38,301 bases of DNA from Heyndrickxia acidiproducens DSM 23148 (GCF_000374345.1 NZ_KB893984.1:46911-85211), one strand, 5' to 3'; counted from the first letter of the stretch, positions 1-7,873 are shown. The notes: a model not told the origin generated them from the sequence alone. A program made the numbers and translations.

Positions 1-262
1 CAGGGGGATGAACGCCATTTGAGGTAACTTTTTTCTCCGGGATAGCGTTCATCAGGGGAATGAAAGCCATTTGGGGTAATTTTTTTGACCGGGATAGCGT
101 TCACCAGGGGAATGAAAGCCAATAGGGGTAACTTTTTTCTCCGGGATGGCGTTCATCAGGGGGATGAACGCCATTTGAGGTAACTTTTTCATTCGGGATG
201 GCATTCACCAGGGGAATGAACGCCGAATCGAATGGATTTTTCGCTTGAAATGGCGTTCATTA
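1..262. repeat. Tandem 52-bp intergenic repeat array (array A)
   Basis: The core GTTCAT/CC starts at 47, 99, 151, 203 and 255, an exact 52-bp period. A further unit is cut by the window's left edge. Each unit begins with a core like GTTCATCAGGGGAATGAA, whose TTCAT and ATGAA arms are inverted repeats, followed by a T-rich stretch and CGGGATGGC. The last unit is degenerate. Array B at 19041 uses the same 52-bp period and nearly the same core. From 263 to 486 I see no gene, only the AT-rich leader of the protease gene. Confidence 0.9.
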
Positions 263-486
263 AGCCGTTTCTTAGTTCAGTACCACCATATCACGGCCAA
301 TCTGTTTGAGCATGCTGATACTTGCCGCCGATATAACTGATTAAACCTGCTATTTTACGCACCGCGGCTAAAAATATCTTATGAATTAATAGGGAATAAG
401 CACTATTTTTAGAAAATTTACACATTAGGTGCGAGTTTCGTTGTAAAATATAACTAGAAAGTATCCTGCAATGAAAGGAGAAAAAT

Positions 487-1491
487 ATGAAAAAGAAGCT
501 GATTCCGTTTAAAGTATTGAAAGTCTATGAAAAAGTGGAAGAAACCATTCCGGAAGGCGTGAAACTGATTCAGGCGCCGGATGTATGGGAGAAAGCGGGC
601 TTTGGGGAAGGGATCGTCATAGCGGTGATTGATACGGGGATCGACAAAACGCATCCTGATTTAAAAGATAGGATCATCGGCGGAAAAGATTTTACCAATA
701 CCGGTGACTACCAGGATGACAACGGGCATGGCACCCATGTTTGCGGTACGATATTGGCTTCACAAAATGCGCAGGGCGTGGTCGGAGTTGCGCCTGCTGC
801 AAAAGTGCTTGTTCTCAAAGCGCTGGATCAGGACGGTTCCGGACAATCGGAATGGATCGAAGCGGCACTCGATTACGCCATTAAGTGGAAGGGTCCACAA
901 GGCGAAAAAGTTTCTGTGATTTCAATGTCGCTTGGTGGGCCGGCTGATGAAAAGGAACATGCCTTGATTAAAGAAGCTGTCGAAAATAATATTTTAGTCG
1001 TTTGTGCAGCAGGAAACAGCGGGGATGGCAGGGCCGACACGGATGAACTGGACTATCCGGGCGCCTACCCGGAAGTCGTGGAGATTGGGGCTGTCGATTT
1101 GCAAAAGCAGCTCGCTGATTTTTCCAATACAAACGAGGAGATTGATATGGTCGCGCCTGGTGTTGAAATTCTCTCTACTTATCCAGGCAGCAAATATGCA
1201 AAACTGAGTGGCACTTCGATGGCAACGCCGCATGTAAGCGGAGCGGCAGCCCTGGTTAAAATCATAGAGGAAGAGGCATTCGGACGGAAACTGACGGAAG
1301 CGGAATTATATGCGCAGCTTTGCATCCATACAGAGAATTTAGGCTTGAGCAAAAAAGAACAGGGGAACGGAATGATTCATTTAACAAGATCGGCGCAAAA
1401 TACAGAAACCGGTGAAAAGGAGATCAATATCACTGTAGAATCAAAAAGCCTCGGCCTTAAAGCACAGACGGTTACTGTAATATTTGAATAG
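487..1491 (+). CDS. ispA: Intracellular subtilisin-like serine protease (ISP, S8 family)
   Basis: This 334-residue peptidase S8 has no signal peptide, so it should act in the cytoplasm on damaged or surplus protein, mostly in stationary phase. The catalytic triad is visible: Asp49 in VIDTGID, His81 in GHGTHV and Ser244 in GTSMATPHVSG, with the oxyanion Asn177 in AAGNSGD. The N-terminal LIPF (residues 5-8) matches the LIPY/F propeptide motif that holds Bacillus intracellular subtilisins inactive until cleaved. The start is set by GAAAGGAG seven to eight bases upstream. It is slightly longer than B. subtilis IspA (about 319 residues) because of a C-terminal tail. It appears monocistronic. Confidence 0.93.
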   Translation: MKKKLIPFKVLKVYEKVEETIPEGVKLIQAPDVWEKAGFGEGIVIAVIDTGIDKTHPDLKDRIIGGKDFTNTGDYQDDNGHGTHVCGTILASQNAQGVVGVAPAAKVLVLKALDQDGSGQSEWIEAALDYAIKWKGPQGEKVSVISMSLGGPADEKEHALIKEAVENNILVVCAAGNSGDGRADTDELDYPGAYPEVVEIGAVDLQKQLADFSNTNEEIDMVAPGVEILSTYPGSKYAKLSGTSMATPHVSGAAALVKIIEEEAFGRKLTEAELYAQLCIHTENLGLSKKEQGNGMIHLTRSAQNTETGEKEINITVESKSLGLKAQTVTVIFE

Positions 1492-1650
1492 AAGTTTCCA
1501 TCATTCACAGATTTTCGATGGTTGATAGCGGCTAAGGCAACGGTACACATCATAATCGAATAGAACGGAAAAATGGTGATGATCCGGCCGTACTTTGCTA
1601 ATAAAGCGGCGGCGGGGAACTTTGGGACTGGTGGCGGCGCGGCTCTAAAT

Positions 1651-1692
1651 GAGAGAAGCCGGCATCCGATTGTACGGAATCCGGCTTCTCTC
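1651..1692. terminator. Stem-loop between convergent genes
   Basis: GAGAGAAGCCGG (1651-1662) pairs with CCGGCTTCTCTC (1681-1692), a 12-bp stem with an 18-base loop. It lies between the 3' ends of the rightward protease gene and the leftward DUF2512 gene. Neither side has a strong T tract, so termination is likely but not certain. Confidence 0.6.
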
Positions 1693-1719
1693 TGCCTAAA
1701 ATTGAAAGTCAAAGTTGAT

Positions 1720-2127
1720 TTAGTTGCCACCATAGCCTGTGGATTCGCGGCGTGTCCCGTGATGGAAGAGATTGTGCAGGTATTTGTGGAAAAACCATTC
1801 GCCGCCAGCAATGACAATGCTTGAGGCTAAAGCTGCCCATAAGATATCGTCAAGATCCGGAGCCAGCGATCTTCCCATCAGCCACACGACGAGAAAAGCT
1901 AACACAAAGTCGGAAATTGTGGCCATCATATTTCTTTGGTTATCTTCTTCCTGTTCATTTTCACGCCTGAAAATCATCAAATCTCCAAGTACATAAGCAA
2001 GAATTGTTAACACAACACTAATCGCCATGGTATCGCCAAACGACATGTCAAAAATGGCTGATAAAATAATGCCCAGGACAACCGCAACCATTACAAATTT
2101 AATGATCAGGGCTTTTGCATGATCCAT
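1720..2127 (-). CDS. DUF2512 (YndM-like) membrane protein
   Basis: The product is a 135-residue integral membrane protein of unknown function. Four hydrophobic segments are visible at about residues 5-25, 32-51, 68-87 and 92-110. The opening MDHAKALIIKF and the central YVLGDLMI stretch are typical of the DUF2512/YndM family found in Bacilli. The C-terminus is hydrophilic and His-rich (HKYLHNLFHH). A good ribosome site (AGGAGG on the minus strand, near 2140) precedes the ATG. It has no partner gene and converges on the protease gene. Confidence 0.75.
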   Translation of the reverse strand: MDHAKALIIKFVMVAVVLGIILSAIFDMSFGDTMAISVVLTILAYVLGDLMIFRRENEQEEDNQRNMMATISDFVLAFLVVWLMGRSLAPDLDDILWAALASSIVIAGGEWFFHKYLHNLFHHGTRRESTGYGGN

Positions 2128-2246
2128 ATGGCATAACCTCCTTTTGTTGTTGTACTATTTGTATACCCTCTCATGAAAAAAATAATCTGAAAAGCGGGAT
2201 GCTGCAGCCATGAAAGTTTTGGAAAACACTTGATGTGAAAAAAATA

Positions 2247-2299
2247 TTGACACCGGTGGAAGCTCTGTTATAATGAAGTCAAATGGTACCGGTTTCATT
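2247..2299 (+). promoter_or_regulatory. Promoter and operator of the LacI-type regulator
   Basis: TTGACA (2247-2252) and TATAAT (2269-2274) are separated by 16 bp, a near-consensus sigma-A promoter. ATGGTACCGGTTTCAT (2284-2299) covers the predicted start of transcription and is a LacI-family palindrome centred on CCGG. An extra ACCGGT half-like site lies in the spacer at 2252. The position suggests autorepression. The site also fits the CcpA cre consensus with one mismatch, so catabolite control cannot be excluded. Confidence 0.8.
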
Positions 2300-2316
2300 T
2301 TAGGATGGTAAGAAAA

Positions 2317-3351
2317 ATGAGAGAAAAAGAAACAAGAATAACGATTTATGATGTGGCGGAAAAAGCGGGCGTTTCAAAGTCTACCGTTTCCAGATATTTA
2401 GGTGGGCGGTTTCACGAGCTGTCGCCGAAAACCCGGGAAAAAATTAAACGGGTCATTGACGAGCTCCAGTACCGTCCGAATAATCTGGCAAGGGGGCTGA
2501 AGGGAAACCGCAGTTATTTAATTGGCGCGCTCGTTGCCGATATCACCAATCCTTATACCACAGCGATCTTAAGGGGGGCTGAAGATGTTTGCAAACAGCA
2601 TGGCTACAGTTTGCTGATTTGCAACTCGGATAACCATCCTTCCAAAGAGCGGGAATATATTTCAATGCTGCAGTCCCACAAAATTGACGGGCTGCTGATC
2701 CAAACAACAGGCGGAAACCAGCATTTTTTACGTGACCTGTCTGAAAACGGCAGAAAACCGATTGTACTGGTCGACCGGAAAATTCCTGAGCTCCCTTTTG
2801 ATACCGTTGGAATTGACAACCGCCAGGCTACGATACAGGCAGTGTCGTATTTGCTTCAGCAAAACTACAGGCGGATCGCGTTTTTTACAGAACCGGTAGC
2901 AGGGGTCAGCCCGCGGCGTGAACGTTTCGCTGCTTTTCAGGAAGCCTTGCGGATGGCAGACCCGGAACATCCAAGTTTAACAGATGCCTTTGAAGTGGAC
3001 CTGGCAAATGACAGCCAGTTAGACAGTCTGCTTGAGACGTTTTTAACGCGTACAGGCCGCGAAACCAAAGCGATTTTGGCCGCCAACAGCGTTGTAGCTT
3101 TAAAAATCATCATCAAACTGAAAGAAAAAGGCATCCGCATTCCTGATGATCTTGGTTTTCTCAGCTTTGATAATCCGGACTGGGCAGCCGCCGTATTTTC
3201 GGGCATTTCAACGATTGAACAGCCAACCTACCAGATTGGAAAGACGGTGGCGGAGCTGATATTAAAACGGATGTCTGATCCTCAGGCTGCTATCCAGACG
3301 ATTTCTTACCAGACACAATTGATTGAACGAGCATCAACACCGAGGGTTTGA
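2317..3351 (+). CDS. LacI-family transcriptional regulator of the sugar-acid operon
   Basis: A LacI/GalR repressor of 344 residues. The N-terminal helix-turn-helix (ITIYDVAEKAGVSKSTVSRYL) and hinge helix (YRPNNLARGLKG) are intact. They are followed by a periplasmic-binding-protein-like effector domain starting at SYLIGALVADITNP. I prefer the ATG at 2317, eight bases after a weak AGGATGG site, over the ATG at 2305, which has no ribosome site. The next gene follows after about 114 bp holding two more copies of the operator. By position it resembles PtxS, the LacI-type 2-ketogluconate regulator of Pseudomonas, or KdgR of Bacillus. The effector is not known from sequence. Confidence 0.9.
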   Translation: MREKETRITIYDVAEKAGVSKSTVSRYLGGRFHELSPKTREKIKRVIDELQYRPNNLARGLKGNRSYLIGALVADITNPYTTAILRGAEDVCKQHGYSLLICNSDNHPSKEREYISMLQSHKIDGLLIQTTGGNQHFLRDLSENGRKPIVLVDRKIPELPFDTVGIDNRQATIQAVSYLLQQNYRRIAFFTEPVAGVSPRRERFAAFQEALRMADPEHPSLTDAFEVDLANDSQLDSLLETFLTRTGRETKAILAANSVVALKIIIKLKEKGIRIPDDLGFLSFDNPDWAAAVFSGISTIEQPTYQIGKTVAELILKRMSDPQAAIQTISYQTQLIERASTPRV

Positions 3352-3371
3352 CATCCTCGCTTTGAACAAAA

Positions 3372-3449
3372 TTGGTACCGGTCCCAAGCAAATCCACACA
3401 CATTTAAAAGTATATTTTTAAATGCGCGGAAGAATGGTACCGATCCCAA
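3372..3449 (+). promoter_or_regulatory. Two further LacI-type operators before the catabolic genes
   Basis: TTGGTACCGGTCCCAA (3372-3387; half-sites match at 7 of 8 positions) and ATGGTACCGATCCCAA (3434-3449) repeat the 2284 operator. They are centred 62 bp apart, about six helical turns, which would allow looping or cooperative binding. I see no clear sigma-A promoter here, so the genes may be read from the 2247 promoter with these sites acting as roadblock or loop partners. Confidence 0.7.
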
Positions 3450-3465
3450 AAAAGGAGTGAATATC

Positions 3466-4212
3466 ATGGCAAACGTTTTGGTTACGATGAACGCATTTTC
3501 TGAGAAAGCGCTGTCTTCCTATCCTGAATTGTTTTCTGCTATCAGCCGCGCCGGGTTTGACGGGGTAGAAATTCGCAGGGAACTGTTAACCAAAGAGACA
3601 CCGAAGCTGGCTGAGATCAAAACCCTGCTGACGGAACTGAAATTAATCCCTTACTATTCATGCCCGGTTTCTTTATTCGGCGCCGATCATCAGTTGGTTG
3701 ATTTAACCCTTTACTATAAAGAAGCCACAGAACTTGGAGCGGCATTGATAAAATTTTCATTGGGGGATTACCAGGATGGCATTTCCAAGATGCATCCTTT
3801 AGCAGATGCCCTGCGGTATTTTACAGAAGCGGGCATTCGTTTTACCATCGAGAATGACCAAACCGCGGCAGGAGGAAAATTAAGCCGGCTGCAGTCATTT
3901 TTTGCAAAGTGCCGCAGTGCAGATATTCCAGTCTACCTCACTTGTGACATCGGCAATTGGCAGTATACGGGGGAAGATCCTGAACGGGCGGTTGCGGCAT
4001 TGAAAGACCAGGTGGTGTACGTTCATATCAAAGAGGTCATCGAAACGGAAGCGGGGTATGCAACCATTCCAATCGGCCGTTTTGACAGGCAAAAATGGAA
4101 ACGTTTGCTAAAACTGTTGCCGAATGATACAGCATTTGCCCTTGAATTTCCGGTTCAATCAGAGATGGAAGACTATCTCGATATGCTGAAAGAAGAGGTG
4201 TATGTAAAATGA
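3466..4212 (+). CDS. Sugar phosphate isomerase/epimerase (xylose isomerase-like TIM barrel, KguE-like)
   Basis: A 248-residue protein of the AP-endonuclease 2/xylose isomerase-like TIM-barrel superfamily. Candidate metal ligands lie at strand ends: Glu in GVEIRRE, Glu in IENDQ, Asp in TCDIGNW, His in VYVHIKE and Glu in ALEFPV. The start is the ATG at 3466, eight bases after AAAGGAG. The stop overlaps the kinase start by 4 bp (ATGA). Pseudomonas kguE, in the same order before kguK and kguT, has this fold and an unproven epimerase role. Here it probably rearranges the keto-sugar acid or its 6-phosphate. The exact reaction is inference. Confidence 0.78.
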   Translation: MANVLVTMNAFSEKALSSYPELFSAISRAGFDGVEIRRELLTKETPKLAEIKTLLTELKLIPYYSCPVSLFGADHQLVDLTLYYKEATELGAALIKFSLGDYQDGISKMHPLADALRYFTEAGIRFTIENDQTAAGGKLSRLQSFFAKCRSADIPVYLTCDIGNWQYTGEDPERAVAALKDQVVYVHIKEVIETEAGYATIPIGRFDRQKWKRLLKLLPNDTAFALEFPVQSEMEDYLDMLKEEVYVK

Positions 4213-5168
4213 GAACTTATGATGTGATCACATTTGGAGAAGCAATGGGCATGTTTATTGCCGAAGAAACGGGAGATCTGGCATCGGTAAGGCATTTTAC
4301 AAAAGAACTGGCCGGTGCTGAAACAAATGTCGCAATCGGGCTCGCCCGCCTCGGTTACCGGGTGCTGTGGTTGAGCAAAGTGGGAACAGATTCGCTCGGG
4401 GATTATATCATTCAAGAATTACAGAAGGAAAAAGTGGATCCTTCTCTCATAAAGCGGGACCCGGAAAGATTAACCGGCTTTCAGTTGAAAGAAAAAGTAG
4501 AAAAGGGTGATCCGGGCGTACAGTATTACCGGAAGAACTCGGCTGCCAGCCAGATGGGTACAAAAGATTTTCCGGAGCTGGCTGAAATCCATGCCAATCA
4601 TTATCATTTAACCGGCATTCCGCTCGCGCTTTCGCCATCTGTCCGTGAACTGAGTGCAGCGCTCCTGCACAAGGCCAGAAGTGAAGGGAAAACGATCTCC
4701 TTTGATCCAAACTTGCGCCCGTCGCTTTGGAAGGATGAAAAGACGATGGTGAAAACCATTCAATCCTTTGCCTGCCAGGCTGATTATATTTTCCCGGGGA
4801 TCTCAGAAGGGAAAATATTAACCGGATATGCGCAGCCGGAAGATATAGCTAAATTTTATCTGGACCAGGGTGCAAAAATGGTATTTGTAAAACTGGGCGC
4901 AAAAGGCGCATATGTGGCAACGCAGGCAGAATCAAAAGTGGTGGCGGGCTTTCCGGTTTCAAAAGTCGTTGACACAGTCGGAGCCGGCGACGGTTTTTCC
5001 GTTGGGGTCTTGAGCGGGCTGTTTGACGGGCTGGATGTTTTTGAAGCCGCTGGCAGAGGAAATGCCATTGGGGCGCTGGCAACGATGTCTGCCGGGGATA
5101 AAGCCGGACTTCCAAACCGGGAACAATTACTGGCATTTATGAAAGGGTATACAGAATTAACCGTTTAG
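4209..5168 (+). CDS. PfkB-family sugar kinase (2-keto-3-deoxygluconate / 2-ketogluconate kinase type)
   Basis: A 319-residue ribokinase-fold kinase. The N-terminal GEAMGMF and the AETNVAIGLARLG substrate-lid region are typical of KdgK and KguK. The C-terminal PfkB signature DTVGAGDGF starts at residue 255, with Asp261 as the predicted catalytic base and GAG as the anion hole. It should phosphorylate a six-carbon keto-acid sugar at the terminal hydroxyl using ATP in the cytoplasm. It overlaps the upstream isomerase gene by 4 bp and is followed 44 bp later by the transporter. The sequence alone does not separate KDG from 2-ketogluconate; gene order favours 2-ketogluconate. Confidence 0.88.
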   Translation: MRTYDVITFGEAMGMFIAEETGDLASVRHFTKELAGAETNVAIGLARLGYRVLWLSKVGTDSLGDYIIQELQKEKVDPSLIKRDPERLTGFQLKEKVEKGDPGVQYYRKNSAASQMGTKDFPELAEIHANHYHLTGIPLALSPSVRELSAALLHKARSEGKTISFDPNLRPSLWKDEKTMVKTIQSFACQADYIFPGISEGKILTGYAQPEDIAKFYLDQGAKMVFVKLGAKGAYVATQAESKVVAGFPVSKVVDTVGAGDGFSVGVLSGLFDGLDVFEAAGRGNAIGALATMSAGDKAGLPNREQLLAFMKGYTELTV

Positions 5169-5212
5169 CCATGGGCCAGAAAATTCAACCAACCTAAAAG
5201 GAGTGTTTGGAC

Positions 5213-6517
5213 ATGGAAAAGTCATTGAAAAATGTTGCAGGCAAGAAGAGATTTTTGCACTTGGTTCCAATTGTATTCATTACTTACAGCCTTGCATACT
5301 TTGACCGGGCCAACTACAGTTTTGGCGCTGCGGGCGGTATGTCAGAGGATTTAAATATTACCGCCGGTGTTGCCTCGTTTTTATCAGCGCTGTTCTTTCT
5401 CGGTTACTTCTTTTTCCAAATTCCGGGTGCTGCGTACGCAGAAAAACGAAGCGCCAAAAAGCTTGTGTTTGTAAGTCTGATTCTTTGGGGGCTGCTTGCT
5501 TCTGCAACCGGCCTGGTGCATCATGTGGCCTGGCTGTATCCGATCCGGTTTTTCCTTGGTGTTGTCGAATCGGCCGTGATGCCGGCGATGCTTGTCTTTT
5601 TAAGCAACTGGTTTTTAAAAGAAGAACGTTCCCGCGCGAATACGTTTTTAATTTTGGGTAATCCTGTCACCGTTTTATGGATGTCGGTTGTTTCAGGTTA
5701 TTTATTGCAAGTGCTTGACTGGCGGGGTATGTTTATTATCGAAGGGTTGCCGGCAATCATTTGGGCATTCATCTGGTGGAAACTGGTTGAAGATAAGCCG
5801 GAAGATGCGAAGTGGCTGACAGATGAAGAAAGGCAAAATATTGCTTTTGAAATGAAGGAAGAACAGAAAGGAATCCCTGCAGTAGCCGGTTATAAAGAAT
5901 TGTTCCGCAATAAAACCGTACTGCTTCTCGCCGTCCAGTATTTTGCCTGGAGCATTGGCGTTTATGGTTTTGTCATGTGGCTGCCGTCGATGATCAAACA
6001 AGCTTCCCATATGGACATTGTCGCAACAGGCTGGCTGTCGGCTGCACCTTATTTACTGGCAACGATCGCGATGATTCTTGTGTCCTATTTTTCTGATAAA
6101 ACATTAAACCGGAAATCTTTTGTCTGGGTCTCACTGTTGATCGGCACGATTGCTTTCTACGGTTCTTTTTTACTCGATTCCTCAAATTTCTGGTTCTCTT
6201 ACGCTTTACTGGTGATTGCAGGTGGCGCGATGTATGCACCGTACGGGCCGTTTTTCGCGATCATGCCGGAAATTTTGCCAAAGGATGTGGCAGGAAGCGC
6301 CAATGCATTTATTAACAGCATGGGTGCTTTGGGATCCTTTGTAGGTGCATACATTGTTGGCTTTTTAAACGGAGTTACCGGCAGTACACAGGCTTCCTTT
6401 ATATTCATGGCTGTGTCCCTGCTCGTGTCCGTTCTATTAACACTCATGGTCCGAACAAAAAAACAGGCTGCTCCCACTGCAACGGAAACACTGAAAACAA
6501 AGGCGGTATTAAAATGA
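5213..6517 (+). CDS. MFS transporter, anion:cation symporter (ACS) family, sugar-acid uptake
   Basis: A 434-residue major facilitator with about 12 hydrophobic segments and the central cytoplasmic loop at roughly residues 190-225. The opening PIVFITYSLAYFDRANYSFG is the ACS-family signature region shared by GudP, ExuT and KguT transporters of hexuronates, galactonate, glucarate and 2-ketogluconate. The start is the ATG at 5213, eight bases after AAAGGAG. The gene ends in a 4-bp ATGA overlap with the next. Substrates of this family are carboxylated sugars taken up with protons, so it defines the operon as sugar-acid catabolism rather than neutral hexose use. Confidence 0.88.
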   Translation: MEKSLKNVAGKKRFLHLVPIVFITYSLAYFDRANYSFGAAGGMSEDLNITAGVASFLSALFFLGYFFFQIPGAAYAEKRSAKKLVFVSLILWGLLASATGLVHHVAWLYPIRFFLGVVESAVMPAMLVFLSNWFLKEERSRANTFLILGNPVTVLWMSVVSGYLLQVLDWRGMFIIEGLPAIIWAFIWWKLVEDKPEDAKWLTDEERQNIAFEMKEEQKGIPAVAGYKELFRNKTVLLLAVQYFAWSIGVYGFVMWLPSMIKQASHMDIVATGWLSAAPYLLATIAMILVSYFSDKTLNRKSFVWVSLLIGTIAFYGSFLLDSSNFWFSYALLVIAGGAMYAPYGPFFAIMPEILPKDVAGSANAFINSMGALGSFVGAYIVGFLNGVTGSTQASFIFMAVSLLVSVLLTLMVRTKKQAAPTATETLKTKAVLK

Positions 6518-7134
6518 ACATTCAATTGGCATTAGATCGTTTTTCTATCCAGGAAGCGCTTCACATCGCGGCACAAGCCGAAAAAGAAGTGGAATGGATT
6601 GAAGTCGGCACTTCATTGATTAAAGAATTCGGTGCCAAAAGCATTTATGAAATCAAAAACCGTTTTCCGGAAAAAACGGTGGTGGCGGATATTAAAACTT
6701 TTGATAACGCCAAATACGAATTTGAACTTGCATTTCAGTCAGGTGCTGATATCGCGACGGTGATGGGGGCAGCTCCCCTTGTCACCCTGGATACCTGCTT
6801 CAATACAGCCGGCCGTTTTGGCAAACAAATGATGGCAGACTTGCTCAATACACGGGAGGAAAACCGCAAATACATTGCCGGCCTGCAAAATATTATCGTC
6901 TGCCAGCATATCAGTAAAGACGAGCAGGAAGAAGGCGGCGGCGGAACCTGGGGGCGGCGGGCTGCAACCGAAGACCAGAAACTGGCCATTGCAGGCGGCA
7001 TCTCACTTGAAACATTGCCATCCGTTATCCCTTTGCAACCGGATGTGCTGATTGTCGGTTCAGCGATTAGCAAGGCAAAGGATCCGGAACGAGCAGCAAG
7101 AGAAATTAAAGAAGCATGGGGGGCATTGCAATGA
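6514..7134 (+). CDS. 3-hexulose-6-phosphate synthase / 3-keto-L-gulonate-6-phosphate decarboxylase family protein
   Basis: A 206-residue member of the OMP decarboxylase suprafamily. Visible active-site elements are Asp8 in LALDRF, Glu30, the D-x-K-x-x-D motif as DIKTFD (59-64), His132, and the phosphate-binding AGGI and VGSAIS turns. At the three positions that distinguish ketogulonate-phosphate decarboxylase (Glu112, Arg139, Thr169) from hexulose-phosphate synthase, this protein has Asp109, Lys135 and Ala160: two synthase-like, one basic and decarboxylase-like. A Gly-rich loop (EEGGGGTWG) near residue 140 is unusual. Both flanking junctions are ATGA overlaps. Formaldehyde fixation and decarboxylation of a 3-keto acid 6-phosphate are both possible. 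Confidence 0.82.
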   Translation: MNIQLALDRFSIQEALHIAAQAEKEVEWIEVGTSLIKEFGAKSIYEIKNRFPEKTVVADIKTFDNAKYEFELAFQSGADIATVMGAAPLVTLDTCFNTAGRFGKQMMADLLNTREENRKYIAGLQNIIVCQHISKDEQEEGGGGTWGRRAATEDQKLAIAGGISLETLPSVIPLQPDVLIVGSAISKAKDPERAAREIKEAWGALQ

Positions 7135-7682
7135 ACGAAGAAGTTGGCATTATTTTAGACGAAATCCAAACTGTTTTTTCAACAATGAACGGAAAACAAG
7201 TCGGGCAGCTTGTAGATACGCTCGGCTCTGCCAACCGAATTTTCGTATTGGGAGAAGGGCGCTCGGGATTGATGGCCAAATCGTTTGCGATGCGGCTGAT
7301 GCATCTCGGCTTTAACGTTTATGTGGTCGGTGAAACGATTACCCCTTCCATTCAGAAGGGCGATCTTTTGGTTGCCATCTCCGGATCCGGGACGACCACC
7401 AATGTTGTCCAGGCGGCGGAAAAAGCCAGGAAGAACGGAATTTCCGTCGTCAGTGTCACTTCCGATCCGTCATCAAGATTAGCGGAAACATCGGATTCCG
7501 TCATTCATATTCCATCGGCAACAAAATACCGGCGCCCCGGCGAAATCGAAAGCCGGCAGCCGCTCAGTTCGTTATTCGACCAGGCTGTCCACTTGTTTTT
7601 CGATGCCGCCTGCCTGCGGATTGCCGAGCATCAGGAATCAGGGAATGACGCAGCCTTTGTCCGTCACAGCAATCTTGAATAA
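7131..7682 (+). CDS. 6-phospho-3-hexuloisomerase (HxlB-like SIS-domain protein)
   Basis: A 183-residue stand-alone SIS (sugar isomerase) domain. GEGRSG (41-46) and SGSGTT (84-89) form the phosphosugar site. ESRQPLSSLFDQ near residue 145 is close to the conserved QPxxSLFEQ stretch of phosphohexuloisomerases. The start at 7131 overlaps the previous stop (ATGA) and is preceded by a GGGGGG ribosome site; an in-frame ATG at 7116 is less likely. Classical PHI interconverts arabino-3-hexulose 6-phosphate and fructose 6-phosphate. In this operon it could instead isomerise the pentulose phosphate released by its partner. It is the last gene of the unit. Confidence 0.87.
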   Translation: MNEEVGIILDEIQTVFSTMNGKQVGQLVDTLGSANRIFVLGEGRSGLMAKSFAMRLMHLGFNVYVVGETITPSIQKGDLLVAISGSGTTTNVVQAAEKARKNGISVVSVTSDPSSRLAETSDSVIHIPSATKYRRPGEIESRQPLSSLFDQAVHLFFDAACLRIAEHQESGNDAAFVRHSNLE

Positions 7683-7736
7683 AAGCAGAAACGCACTTGA
7701 ACGTGTGCATGAAGAACAACACGGTTAAAAAACGAA

Positions 7737-7850
7737 TCGAAATGTTCTTCGTGCGCAGGAAAACAATCAACTGATTGAAGTGTCTTTCATCGGGTGTATG
7801 AAGGCTAAAATGAAACGGGAAGCAGATTGAAATGTCTTTCAAACCGCTAG
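7737..7850. repeat. Degenerate copies of the 52-bp repeat
   Basis: TTTCAT at 7785, within CTTTCATCGGGTGTATGAAGGC, matches the repeat core. A second GTCTTTCAA begins 52 bp later at 7837. A weaker relative (GTTCTTCGTGCGCAGGAAAA) is at 7744, out of phase. This looks like a decayed array directly after the operon's last gene. It fills most of the 7683-8078 gap before the terminator. Confidence 0.45.
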
Positions 7851-7873
7851 TAGCATGGTTCGAATTTTGTCTG

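Noticed and set aside
263..380. Minus-strand reading near 340-275 gives a protein-like tail (SMLKQIGRDMVVLN then stop), suggesting a gene remnant.
   Set aside because: The frame is broken by a stop about 20 codons upstream and I cannot match it to a family; it may be chance or a very short remnant.
2284..2299. The operator could simply be a CcpA cre site.
   Set aside because: It matches cre with one mismatch, but three copies with the same deviation cluster around a LacI-type gene, so a dedicated operator is more likely. CcpA binding is kept as an alternative.
6514..7682. HPS and PHI as a plain ribulose-monophosphate formaldehyde detoxification pair (hxlAB).
   Set aside because: They are translationally coupled to a sugar-acid transporter and kinase and lie under a LacI-type regulator, not an HxlR-type one. 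The option is not excluded, only less likely.
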